DNA of 10,506 nt from Campylobacterales bacterium (GCA_027068245.1 JAMOUF010000131.1:1-10506), one strand, 5' to 3'. Positions 1 to 7,315 are shown, counted from the first letter of the stretch. Notes: generated by a model from the sequence alone, not told the origin. Numbers and translations are program-made.

Positions 1-1101
1 GACGGGGAGCAGATAACGAAAGCGGTTCCGGATATTGGATACCTTCACCGGGGTATGGAGAAGATGGGGGAGAATATGATTTACAACGAATTCCTCCCAA
101 CCACCGACAGGATGGACTATATCGCCGCAACATCCAACAACTACGCCTTTGCGCTGGCCGTAGAGAGGCTGCTTGGCATAGAGGATAAGGTTCCACGAAG
201 GGCCAAGGTTATCCGGATGATGCTACTTGAGCTAAACAGAATCATATCCCACCTCTTCTGGCTCGCCACCCATGCACTGGACGTGGGAGCTATGAGTGTC
301 TTTCTATACTGCTTCAGGGAGCGGGAATACGCGATGGATTTGATGGAGGACTACTGTGGGGCCAGGCTTACCCACAGCGCGGTCAGAATCGGCGGCGTTC
401 CCTTGGATTTGCCTGAAGGGTGGCTCGAACATCTGAACTGGTTTTTAAACCTTCTTCCGGAGCAGATAAAACTTTACGAGGGACTTTTGACGGAGAACAG
501 AATCTGGAAGATGAGACTTGAAGAAGTAGGAGTCATTCCACCCCAGATGGCAAAGCAGTGGGCATGCAGTGGCGTTATGCTAAGAGGCAGCGGCATAGAG
601 TACGACATCAGAAAAGAGGAGCCTTACGAGCTCTATGATGAAGTGGATTTCGATATTCCTGTGACTGACAGGTGTGACAGTTACGGAAGATATAAGCTCT
701 ATATGGAGGAGATGAGACAAAGCATCCGGATAATTAGACAGCTGATTCCTATGTATAAAGATACGGAGCCCTATCTTATGGCCCATGTCCCCGAATATAT
801 CAGCGCTCCAAAAGAGGACATCATGACGCAGAACTACTCCTTGATGGAACATTTCGTGCTGGTGACGCAGGGGATGAGGCCGCCTGTTGGCGAGGTCTAT
901 GCGCCTACCGAGTCTCCCAAAGGGGAGCTTGGGTTTTTCATAAGGAGCGAGGGAGAGCCCTACGCCTACAGGATGAAGATAAGAGCCCCGAGCTTTTGGC
1001 ATACCGGTATTTTGCAAGACCTGCTTCCCGGACACTACCTGGCCGACGTGGTTACGATAATAGGGTCCACAAACATAGTTTTCGGCGAGATAGACAGATA
1101 A
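1..1101 (+). CDS. nuoD: NuoD, complex I 49-kDa-type quinone-site subunit (5' partial)
   Basis: Peripheral-arm subunit of complex I that, with NuoB and NuoH, forms the quinone-reduction site. The reading frame is open from base 1, encoding [18 protein letters not shown] before the first in-window ATG at 55. That is core NuoD sequence, so the ATG at 55 is internal and the true start lies upstream; 366 residues are visible and roughly 40-50 are probably missing. Family blocks in order: [21 protein letters not shown] (the Tyr at bases 118-120 aligns with the quinone-headgroup tyrosine of the family); [87 protein letters not shown]; and the C-terminal FGEIDR ending. The ordinary [NiFe]-hydrogenase-like cysteines are absent, as expected for NuoD. 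The next gene begins 10 bases after the stop. Identity is essentially certain. Confidence 0.97.
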   Translation, partial: DGEQITKAVPDIGYLHRGMEKMGENMIYNEFLPTTDRMDYIAATSNNYAFALAVERLLGIEDKVPRRAKVIRMMLLELNRIISHLFWLATHALDVGAMSVFLYCFREREYAMDLMEDYCGARLTHSAVRIGGVPLDLPEGWLEHLNWFLNLLPEQIKLYEGLLTENRIWKMRLEEVGVIPPQMAKQWACSGVMLRGSGIEYDIRKEEPYELYDEVDFDIPVTDRCDSYGRYKLYMEEMRQSIRIIRQLIPMYKDTEPYLMAHVPEYISAPKEDIMTQNYSLMEHFVLVTQGMRPPVGEVYAPTESPKGELGFFIRSEGEPYAYRMKIRAPSFWHTGILQDLLPGHYLADVVTIIGSTNIVFGEIDR

Positions 1102-1111
1102 AGGATTTTAG

Positions 1112-1354
1112 ATGGTTAGATATGATTTAAGACACCTTCACGAAGATTTTTACGACAGAATGATGGAGCTTATAGATACAAAGGTCAAAAGCGGCGAGGT
1201 GGTTATATTTCTATTTGAGATTTTTCACAACGGCAAATCCAATTTCGACGCGGTATACAAAAGCGCGGACATTATAAAAGAGGCGGGGCACGAACTGCTT
1301 AACTCATTGAAGTTTAATGAGGTTGACTGGACTATCGTAGTCAGAAAAAAATAG
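1112..1354 (+). CDS. Short NuoE-position protein of the Campylobacterota complex I, no cysteines
   Basis: An 80-residue soluble protein in the nuoE slot. Its place between nuoD and the nuoF-position gene, its size, and its alpha/beta character (strand-like VVIFLFEIF and WTIVVRKK) match the small NuoE-like proteins of Campylobacterota such as HP1264 of Helicobacter pylori and Cj1575c of Campylobacter jejuni. It looks like only the thioredoxin-fold part of NuoE, about half the length of the roughly 160-residue classical subunit. It contains no cysteine at all, so it cannot carry the [2Fe-2S] cluster N1a by Cys ligation. Start ATG at 1112 is supported by AAGGA at 1101-1105, six bases upstream and overlapping the nuoD stop. 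It presumably contacts the adjacent hybrid subunit and NuoG, but its role is unproven; it is unlikely to carry electrons itself. I leave the gene symbol empty because homology to true NuoE is distant. Confidence 0.85.
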   Translation: MVRYDLRHLHEDFYDRMMELIDTKVKSGEVVIFLFEIFHNGKSNFDAVYKSADIIKEAGHELLNSLKFNEVDWTIVVRKK

Positions 1355-1363
1355 GGACGGAGT

Positions 1364-1813
1364 ATGGGAAGCAAAGTTTATTTTTCAACCTGGAAAGATG
1401 AGTTTATCGACAATCGTGGAAAACCCCGCGAGGAGTGGGCGGAATCGAACTACAACTTTCCCGTTCAGTATAACGCGGACATAGAGTCCAAGGCGTTTAT
1501 CGGCTGGGCGGGCCTGGCACTTTTTGACGAGGATGTGGATGTAATCAAGCTGGCTACCGAGTACGCCTACCAGTATCAGGTATATTCCGAGGCCTGCGGA
1601 AGATGCGCTCCGGGCAGATGGGGCGGCAGGATTTTATACGATTTGTTCGACAAAATCGCCAGGGGTGAGGGCGAGTGGGGTGATGTGGAACACCTAAAAG
1701 AGGTCAGCTCCACCATGATAGAGACCAGCAAATGTGAAATAGGCAAAACCGTCCCAAAGCCGCTGCTGGATGTGCTGAACTATTTTGAAGATGAGATAAG
1801 AGAACTTATAGAG
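1364..1813 (+). other. NuoF C-terminal (cluster N3) domain inside the hybrid subunit
   Basis: Domain of the hybrid protein, residues about 1-150. The family pattern is C-x2-C-x2-C-R-x-G, then a fourth Cys about 40 residues later followed by G-K/D. Here the pattern reads C78-GR-C81-AP-G84-RWG, with C124 followed by EIGK, so three of four N3 ligands are kept and the third is Gly (codon GGC at 1613-1615). The approach helix (DEDVDVIKLATEYAYQY) and the helix after the fourth Cys (PLLDVLNYFEDEI) also match the NuoF pattern. In ordinary complex I this domain binds NuoG and relays electrons from FMN to cluster N1b, so here it probably docks the flavin module onto NuoG. Confidence 0.82.
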
Positions 1814-3415
1814 CAAAAACGCCCATCGAAATACTACAACGACGAAAACATAAACTATATATCAAAAGTCACGGCTCCTTGCATGGATGCCTGTCCTTCG
1901 CACGTTGACATACCCGCATATATTGAAGGGGTCAGGGATTTGAGGTTCGATTACAGCGTTCAGGCCACCAGGAAAACCATGCCTTTGGCCCATACCTGCG
2001 GCCGTGTCTGTCCGCATCCGTGTGAGGATGAGTGCAGGCGGGCAAACCTGGATGAGCCGATATCCATTATGGAGCTTAAAAGAGTGGGCGCAGATTTTGA
2101 GACGGACCACGGGCTTTTCTGGCTACATCCAAAAGAGCCAAAACCCCTTAACGGCAAGAAGGTGGCTATCGTAGGTGCCGGTCCTGCCGGACTTACCGGA
2201 GCATACTACCTTGCTATGGAGGGTGTGGCGAGCGATGTGTATGACGAGCTGCCGGTTCTTGGAGGAGAGGTGGCTGTGGGCGTGCCAGAATTCAGGATGC
2301 CCGTTGACAAATACAATGTAGATATAGGAGCTGTTGGGAGTTTGGAGGGCGTGAACTTCATCACCGGCAAAAGGGTCACCGCAGATGATATGAGAGAGTT
2401 CGAGAAAAATTACGATGCCATACTGATAGCTACGGGAACCCGGATATCCAAAAAGATAAGGGCGAAAAACGAGCGTGAGGAGATAAGGGGTTACTGGCCG
2501 GCCATCAACTTTTTGGACTGTATAAACCTCTATGTAAAATACGGCATACCGGCTCCAAAGGAGATTTTGGAAAAGAACAACCTCCCTACCGACAAACCAT
2601 ATGTGGATTTAACCGGCAAAACGGTGGTCTGCGTGGGAGGGGGCTTTACCTCTTTGGACGTTGTAAGATGTGCCGTAAGGGCAAACGCTGACAAGGTGGT
2701 AATGCTTTATCGCCGTGATGAGGCCACCATCATAAAAAACACCACTTACGAGGAGTATCACGAAGCGGTGGAAGAGGGAGTGGAGTTTATCTTCTACTCT
2801 GCCGTGGAGGAGATAATAACGGATGAGAACGACAACCTCAAGGCTTTGAAAATCAACAGGTTCGAGCTGGTTCCAGACCCTGATGGAGGAAGGCCGCAGC
2901 TTAAGAAGATTGAGGGGGCGGATTTTGTGATGGAGTGTGACATACTGGTGCCCGCGGTAAGCCAGAGCGCCGATTTGTCGCATCTGCCACCCGAGTGGGA
3001 GATAGAGTTGACAAGCTGGGGAACTATAAAGACGGATGGCAAGACCTATATGAGCTCCAGAAAAGGGGTCTTTGCGGCTGGAGATTGCGAATATGGCCCT
3101 ATGACCATAGTCAACGCCGTAGGCCAGGCCAAAAGGGCCGCATCCGTTATGAGCAGGTATGTGCAAAGCGGTGAGATTACCCTGACGGACGAGGAGATTA
3201 TGGAGGACCACTTACGGTCTTTGAAAGTTTATGACAAAAAAGAGAAGATAAGAGGCTGGATGCCCGGACTTCCCAGACAAAAGGGTGAGATTTTGAGCGT
3301 GGAGGAGAGGAAGCACAGTTACCTGGAGGTAAATCTGGGGCTTACGCAGGAGCAGGCTGTCGCCGAGGCGGAGAGGTGTATGAGATGTTACTATATCGCC
3401 ATGGTTGCGGTTTAA
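1364..3415 (+). CDS. Hybrid NuoF-position subunit: NuoF N3-like domain fused to GltD-type Fe-S/FAD/NAD(P)H oxidoreductase
   Basis: Probable electron-input subunit of this complex I; 683 residues. Residues 1-150 resemble the C-terminal cluster-N3 domain of NuoF/HoxF: FDEDVDVIKLA (54-64), EACGRCAPGRWGG (76-88) and SKCEIGK (122-128). The FMN/NADH-binding and SLBB domains of NuoF are absent. Residues about 165-240 form a GltD/DPD-type Fe-S domain (C173, C177, C212, C216, C220, C224). An FAD Rossmann fold starts at GAGPAG (271-276), followed by the flavin-pocket block GVPEFRMP. A nested nucleotide fold has GGGFTS (425-430) and LYRR (448-451), the arginines suggesting NADPH. FAD closing motif GDCEYGP is at 573-579 and a C-terminal CMRC at 672-675. 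No signal peptide or membrane segment is apparent; cytoplasmic side of complex I is inferred. Start at 1364 follows AGGGA at 1353-1357. The third N3 Cys is Gly84. It could be mistaken for glutamate synthase small subunit, but no large subunit is nearby and it sits between nuoE- and nuoG-type genes. Confidence 0.9.
   Translation: MGSKVYFSTWKDEFIDNRGKPREEWAESNYNFPVQYNADIESKAFIGWAGLALFDEDVDVIKLATEYAYQYQVYSEACGRCAPGRWGGRILYDLFDKIARGEGEWGDVEHLKEVSSTMIETSKCEIGKTVPKPLLDVLNYFEDEIRELIEQKRPSKYYNDENINYISKVTAPCMDACPSHVDIPAYIEGVRDLRFDYSVQATRKTMPLAHTCGRVCPHPCEDECRRANLDEPISIMELKRVGADFETDHGLFWLHPKEPKPLNGKKVAIVGAGPAGLTGAYYLAMEGVASDVYDELPVLGGEVAVGVPEFRMPVDKYNVDIGAVGSLEGVNFITGKRVTADDMREFEKNYDAILIATGTRISKKIRAKNEREEIRGYWPAINFLDCINLYVKYGIPAPKEILEKNNLPTDKPYVDLTGKTVVCVGGGFTSLDVVRCAVRANADKVVMLYRRDEATIIKNTTYEEYHEAVEEGVEFIFYSAVEEIITDENDNLKALKINRFELVPDPDGGRPQLKKIEGADFVMECDILVPAVSQSADLSHLPPEWEIELTSWGTIKTDGKTYMSSRKGVFAAGDCEYGPMTIVNAVGQAKRAASVMSRYVQSGEITLTDEEIMEDHLRSLKVYDKKEKIRGWMPGLPRQKGEILSVEERKHSYLEVNLGLTQEQAVAEAERCMRCYYIAMVAV
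1856..3415 (+). other. GltD/NfnB-like Fe-S, FAD and NAD(P)H module inside the hybrid subunit
   Basis: Domain region of the hybrid, residues about 165-683, nearly a full-length GltD-type protein. The entry motif APCMDACPSHVDIPAYI and the block CGRVCPHPCEDECRR are typical of FAD-dependent proteins related to glutamate synthase small subunit, dihydropyrimidine dehydrogenase N-terminal domains and NfnB. In those relatives the module moves electrons between NAD(P)H, FAD and iron-sulfur clusters. The second nucleotide fold carries strand VVMLYRR, like the YRR of NADPH-binding family members. I count six cysteines in the N-terminal Fe-S part and two more at the C-terminal CMRC; I cannot tell from sequence alone how many clusters they build. 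Confidence 0.87.
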
Positions 3416-3424
3416 GGACTGGTA

Positions 3425-5689
3425 ATGGTTAAGTTCTATATAGACGGTAAAGAGGTTGTGGCAAACAGGGGTGAGACCATTTTGCAAGTAGCCAGACGGG
3501 AGGGTATCTATATCCCTACCATGTGCTATCTTAGCAAAGTCAAACCCATCGAGTCATGCAGGCTTTGCGTGGTGGAGGTAGAAGGCGTGGAGGGCTTCGT
3601 GCTTAGCTGTCAGACACCGGCCACTCCGGATGCCAGGATTACAACAGATTCCAAAGAGCTTTATGAGCACAGACAAAACATTATGAAGCTGTATGATGTG
3701 AACCATCCTTTGGAATGTGGAGTATGCGATAAAAGCGGTGAGTGCGATTTACAAAATAAAAATTTGGAGTTCAGGGTGGACTCCCAGGAGTTCAGCGCCA
3801 GGGACCAGTATCGCCCCATCCAGGACTGGAACTATCTGCAGTATGACCCATCCCTGTGTATTTTGTGCGAGAAGTGCGTTCATGTATGCAACGAGGTAAT
3901 CGGGGACGACGCTATAGAAATAGAGTATGGGGGATACAAGTCGAGAATCATTCCAAAAGATGCGGAGACGCTTGATTGCACCTGGTGTGGGGAGTGCGTG
4001 GCCGTCTGTCCCGTGGGTGCTTTTATCAGCAAAGACTTCAAATACAGCGCCAACGCCTGGGAGCTTGACCGCATCCCGGCGGCCTGCGCCCACTGCAGCG
4101 CCTCGTGCCACCTCTACTATGAGACGAAGCACAGCTCCATAGAAAATCCCGAGCCAAAAATCTACCGGGTAAAAAACGAGTTCGAGTTCGAGACGCTCTG
4201 CGGAGCCGGAAGGTTTGGATTCGATTTTGAAAACCGCGAGGCCAAAAAGGATGAAGAAGCTTTCAAAAGGGCGATAGAGGCTTTTAAAAGAGCCGATACG
4301 ATTAAGTTTACCTCCTTTATAACCAACGAAGAGGCTTTGCTGCTTCAAAAGATGAAAGAGAGGTTTGGATACAGGCTTGTAAACGATGAGGCCAGAGCCT
4401 ATCAGAGGTTTTTGGAAAACTTCTCCCAATACAGCGGAAAGTCGCTCTATACCCCTTCTTTGTACGATATCGAGGACAGCGATTTCATCATCTTGATGGG
4501 CAGCTTCATATCCAGCGACAACCCGGCCGTCAGATACGCTATGACCGTATCGCAAAAGAGGCACAGAAGCGAGATTGTAAATTTTCATCCGGTTGAGGAT
4601 GATTTGTTGAAGCCCGTGGTGACGAAGTTCGTAAAGCATGAGGTTGGAAGCGAGGAGGCGGCTTTGTCGATGCTCGTGGATATACTTTGTGACGAAGATG
4701 CCAAAAAAAGAGCCGGCAAAGAGTGGCTTGAGAGTTTTGATATCGGATATCTGAGCGCTGAATCCAATATCGGCGAGGAGGAGATAGAGGATATCCTAAA
4801 AAGGCTCAAGATGAAAAAGAGGCGGGGGGCCAAACGGTTTACCCTCATTTTGGGCGAGGACCTCTACACCCACCCAAGGGCTGAGAACCTGGCTAAGCTG
4901 GCCGGGCTCGTAGACAGGTTCAGCGAATTTGACGTGATGCTTATACCCCCTAAGACAAACACCCTTGGAGTGGCTTTGATATGCGATTTGGATGAGGAAG
5001 AGGGAGAGTTCAGTATAGGATACAACCAAAAAGGGGACTTTACGCTGAGCGCTCTTGGAGATGGAGACCTGGATATGCCGGCTCTTAATCAGCAGGAGGG
5101 GACCTTTACCAATATAGACAGAAGAGTGGTTCCAACCAACGTGGCCCTTCCATACGAGGGATACGTACTAAACGATATAGCCAAAGAGCTTGGCGTAAGC
5201 GACAAGGAGTATACGATAGAGTATACCAAAGAGCTGCCAAAAGAGAAGGGATATAAAGAGATAGAGTTCGATGAGCTGGATAACGAGTTTTTAAACGACG
5301 GCACCGAGAAAAGAGGATATGAGCTGGAGATAAAAAAGGTGAATTTGAGCCGAAAGAACATAGAGCCTATAGAGGAGCTGCCGGAGTTCAACGGAACCGT
5401 TATCTACAGATGCGAACCGGTTTTACAGTTCAGCCCCTTTACCAACAAAGCGCATCAGCTAAGAACAAAAGGCAAACTGTATGCAAGTGAAACATTTTTG
5501 AATGATTTGGGCTTAAAAGAGGGCGATAAAGTTAATATTCAAAAAGATAATATTACAATTTCGATAGAAGTGGAACGAGACGGTTTTATCGCCTCGGGTG
5601 CCTATCTTGGCAGATTCGATAAAAATATCGATACGGAGAGTCTTTTTAAAGATTACAGATTTACCGAAGTAAAGATACAGAAGGTGTGA
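3425..5689 (+). CDS. nuoG: NuoG, complex I 75-kDa-type iron-sulfur subunit with N7 motif
   Basis: Main electron-wire subunit of the peripheral arm, taking electrons from the NuoF-position protein towards NuoI. 754 residues, comparable to other bacterial NuoG (about 780-910). Cluster motifs in order: [2Fe-2S] N1b, C34, C45, C48, C62; His-ligated [4Fe-4S] N5, H94, C98, C101, C107; a two-cluster ferredoxin-like set, C145, C148, C151, C155 and C185, C188, C191, C195, of which N4 is the usual assignment for part in NuoG; and N7, C221, C224, C228, C259. Two full CxxCxxCxxxC motifs is one more than the single N4 motif of many NuoG proteins. Residues from about 275 on form a degraded molybdopterin-oxidoreductase-like domain (for example LNQQEGTFTNIDRRVVP) with a small beta-barrel-like tail (LGLKEGDKV). 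Start at 3425 follows AAGGA at 3414-3418, which overlaps the previous stop. The stop is one base from nuoH, implying translational coupling. Confidence 0.96.
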   Translation: MVKFYIDGKEVVANRGETILQVARREGIYIPTMCYLSKVKPIESCRLCVVEVEGVEGFVLSCQTPATPDARITTDSKELYEHRQNIMKLYDVNHPLECGVCDKSGECDLQNKNLEFRVDSQEFSARDQYRPIQDWNYLQYDPSLCILCEKCVHVCNEVIGDDAIEIEYGGYKSRIIPKDAETLDCTWCGECVAVCPVGAFISKDFKYSANAWELDRIPAACAHCSASCHLYYETKHSSIENPEPKIYRVKNEFEFETLCGAGRFGFDFENREAKKDEEAFKRAIEAFKRADTIKFTSFITNEEALLLQKMKERFGYRLVNDEARAYQRFLENFSQYSGKSLYTPSLYDIEDSDFIILMGSFISSDNPAVRYAMTVSQKRHRSEIVNFHPVEDDLLKPVVTKFVKHEVGSEEAALSMLVDILCDEDAKKRAGKEWLESFDIGYLSAESNIGEEEIEDILKRLKMKKRRGAKRFTLILGEDLYTHPRAENLAKLAGLVDRFSEFDVMLIPPKTNTLGVALICDLDEEEGEFSIGYNQKGDFTLSALGDGDLDMPALNQQEGTFTNIDRRVVPTNVALPYEGYVLNDIAKELGVSDKEYTIEYTKELPKEKGYKEIEFDELDNEFLNDGTEKRGYELEIKKVNLSRKNIEPIEELPEFNGTVIYRCEPVLQFSPFTNKAHQLRTKGKLYASETFLNDLGLKEGDKVNIQKDNITISIEVERDGFIASGAYLGRFDKNIDTESLFKDYRFTEVKIQKV

Positions 5690-5690
5690 C

Positions 5691-6683
5691 ATGGAGAGCG
5701 CATTTGTTATAGAGACCATTATCAAAATTCTGGTTGTGCTTGGACTGTTTTCGGCCCTTGCAGGTTTTGCCACATATGTGGAGAGGAAGGTTCTGGCCTT
5801 TATGCAAAGAAGGCTTGGACCTATGCATGTGGGGCCCTGGGGGCTTTTGCAGGTGTTGGCAGACGGTATAAAGCTCTTTACAAAAGAGGATTTCATACCC
5901 CAGGGGGCAAACAGAATCATATTTATGATAGCCCCTGTCATCACGGCGGCCTCGGCTTTTATAGCCATGGCGGCTATTCCCATGTTTCCGGAGTTTACCA
6001 TCGGCGGATATACGGTAAGACCGATAATATCCGATATAAACGTGGGCCTGCTTTTTGTGCTGGGTGTGATGGCGATAGGGCTTTATGGGCCTTTGCTGGC
6101 CGGTATGGCTTCGGGCAACAAATGGTCCTTGCTGGGTGCGGCCAGGACTGCGGTGCAGTTTCTAAGCTATGAGGTGGTTACGGGTCTTTCCGTGCTAGCT
6201 CCTGTTATGATTGTCGGCTCGCTCTCTTTGATAGATTTCAACAACTATCAAGCGGGTGGAATTTCCAACTGGCTCGTATGGAAACAGCCGGTGGCTTTCA
6301 TACTCTTTTTGATAGCCGGTTTTGCCGAAACGAACAGAACCCCTTTCGATTTGCTCGAGCACGAGGCGGAGGTTATATCCGGATACGCCACGGAGTATAG
6401 CGGTATGAGATGGGGTATGTTTTTTATAGGTGAATACGCCAATATGTTTACGATTGGCTTTCTGGCAAGCCTTATTTTTCTTGGCGGTTTCAACGACCTT
6501 GGGTTTATACCGGGAGCCATCGCCATTTTGCTGAAAGTCTTTTTCTTTATATTTCTTTTTATCTGGGCCAGAGCCTCATGGCCTCATATAAGACCTGACC
6601 AGCTTATGTGGCTTTGCTGGAAAGTGCTGATGCCTATAGCCGTAATCAACGTGGTGATTACCGGTATCGTGATGATGTTTTAA
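5691..6683 (+). CDS. nuoH: NuoH, complex I membrane subunit at the quinone tunnel
   Basis: Multi-span membrane subunit (330 residues, usual length) that anchors the peripheral arm and forms the quinone entry tunnel and the first proton-coupling (E-channel) region. Diagnostic blocks: YVERKVLAFMQRRLGP (29-44), VGPWGLLQVLADGIKL (47-62), KEDFIP (65-70), LLGAARTAVQFLSYEV (147-162), FAETNRTPFDLLEHEAEV (211-228), GYATEYSGM (231-239) and RASWPHIRPDQLMWLCWK (294-311). The conserved acidic residues E213, E223, E225, E227 and E235 of the quinone/E-channel loop are all present. About eight hydrophobic segments are visible. The start ATG at 5691 has AAGG at 5681-5684, inside the end of nuoG. No anomaly is seen. 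Confidence 0.97.
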   Translation: MESAFVIETIIKILVVLGLFSALAGFATYVERKVLAFMQRRLGPMHVGPWGLLQVLADGIKLFTKEDFIPQGANRIIFMIAPVITAASAFIAMAAIPMFPEFTIGGYTVRPIISDINVGLLFVLGVMAIGLYGPLLAGMASGNKWSLLGAARTAVQFLSYEVVTGLSVLAPVMIVGSLSLIDFNNYQAGGISNWLVWKQPVAFILFLIAGFAETNRTPFDLLEHEAEVISGYATEYSGMRWGMFFIGEYANMFTIGFLASLIFLGGFNDLGFIPGAIAILLKVFFFIFLFIWARASWPHIRPDQLMWLCWKVLMPIAVINVVITGIVMMF

Positions 6684-6693
6684 GGGAGAGGGT

Positions 6694-7305
6694 ATGAACG
6701 GATTGGAACAATTTAAAGACAGAAACGTATCTCAAAACTACTACAGAGTAAAAATCGAACCTTACCCTAAAACTCCGTGGGAGAGATTTAAAAGGGTTGT
6801 AAGAAGAAGTCTGAGGCTGGAGCTTTTCGTTGGATTGAAAATAACGCTTATGGAGATGCTTAGATTTAAAATCCATACGATACAGTATCCAAAAGAGAAA
6901 CTTCCCATCAGCCCCAGATACAGAGCGGTTCACAAGCTCTTGAGACTTTTGGAAAGCGGAAATGAAAGATGCATTGGGTGTGGGCTTTGCGAGAAAATAT
7001 GTATATCAAACTGTATCCGGATAGATACCAGGCCCGATGAGAATGGCAGAAAGATACCAACGGAGTATACGATAAACTTCGGAAGATGTATCTTTTGCGG
7101 CTACTGCGCAGAGGTATGTCCGGAACTGGCAATCGTCCATGGGCAAGACTATGAGCATGCCAGCGAACAGCGGGCGCAGTTTGCGTTAAAAGAGGATATG
7201 CTGACCCCTCTTGACAAACTCAAAGAGCAAAAAGAGTATCCAGGTTTCGGTGCGCCTACGCCAGCCGCCGATAAGTTGATTAAAAAAACGCCGTTAGCGT
7301 ATTAA
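6694..7305 (+). CDS. nuoI: NuoI, complex I subunit with two [4Fe-4S] clusters (N6a/N6b)
   Basis: Ferredoxin-like TYKY subunit that passes electrons from NuoG towards the terminal cluster N2 in NuoB. 203 residues, with two classic motifs: C93, C96, C99, C103 and C132, C135, C138, C142. The usual proline after the fourth Cys of the first motif is Ile (CISNCIRI); the second motif keeps CPELAI. An amphipathic N-terminal stretch (about 28-60, basic: RFKRVVRRSLRLELF) fits the segment that lies along the membrane, and the block ISPRYRAVHKLLR precedes the clusters as in the family. The tail after about residue 150 is charged and ends in a Lys/Pro-rich stretch. Start at 6694 follows AAGGGAG at 6682-6688, overlapping the nuoH stop. 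Confidence 0.97.
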   Translation: MNGLEQFKDRNVSQNYYRVKIEPYPKTPWERFKRVVRRSLRLELFVGLKITLMEMLRFKIHTIQYPKEKLPISPRYRAVHKLLRLLESGNERCIGCGLCEKICISNCIRIDTRPDENGRKIPTEYTINFGRCIFCGYCAEVCPELAIVHGQDYEHASEQRAQFALKEDMLTPLDKLKEQKEYPGFGAPTPAADKLIKKTPLAY

Positions 7306-7315
7306 AGGTGAAAAG

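Noticed and set aside
55..57. ATG at 55 as the start of nuoD
   Set aside because: The frame is open back to base 1 and encodes conserved NuoD residues (PDIGYLHRG) before this codon, so the gene simply begins upstream of the window.
1364..3415. Calling the hybrid protein a stand-alone glutamate synthase small subunit (gltD)
   Set aside because: There is no large subunit nearby, the N-terminal 150 residues are NuoF-like, and the gene occupies the nuoF position with tight spacing to its nuo neighbours.
3749..4639. Open frame of 296 codons on the minus strand opposite nuoG
   Set aside because: It is fully contained in well-conserved nuoG, has no recognisable family and no supporting ribosome binding context; treated as a chance antisense frame.
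5498..5538. Possible internal promoter (TTGAAT and TAATAT) ahead of nuoH
   Set aside because: The two boxes are about 29 bases apart, too far for a normal sigma-70 promoter, and the AT-rich stretch is part of the nuoG coding sequence.
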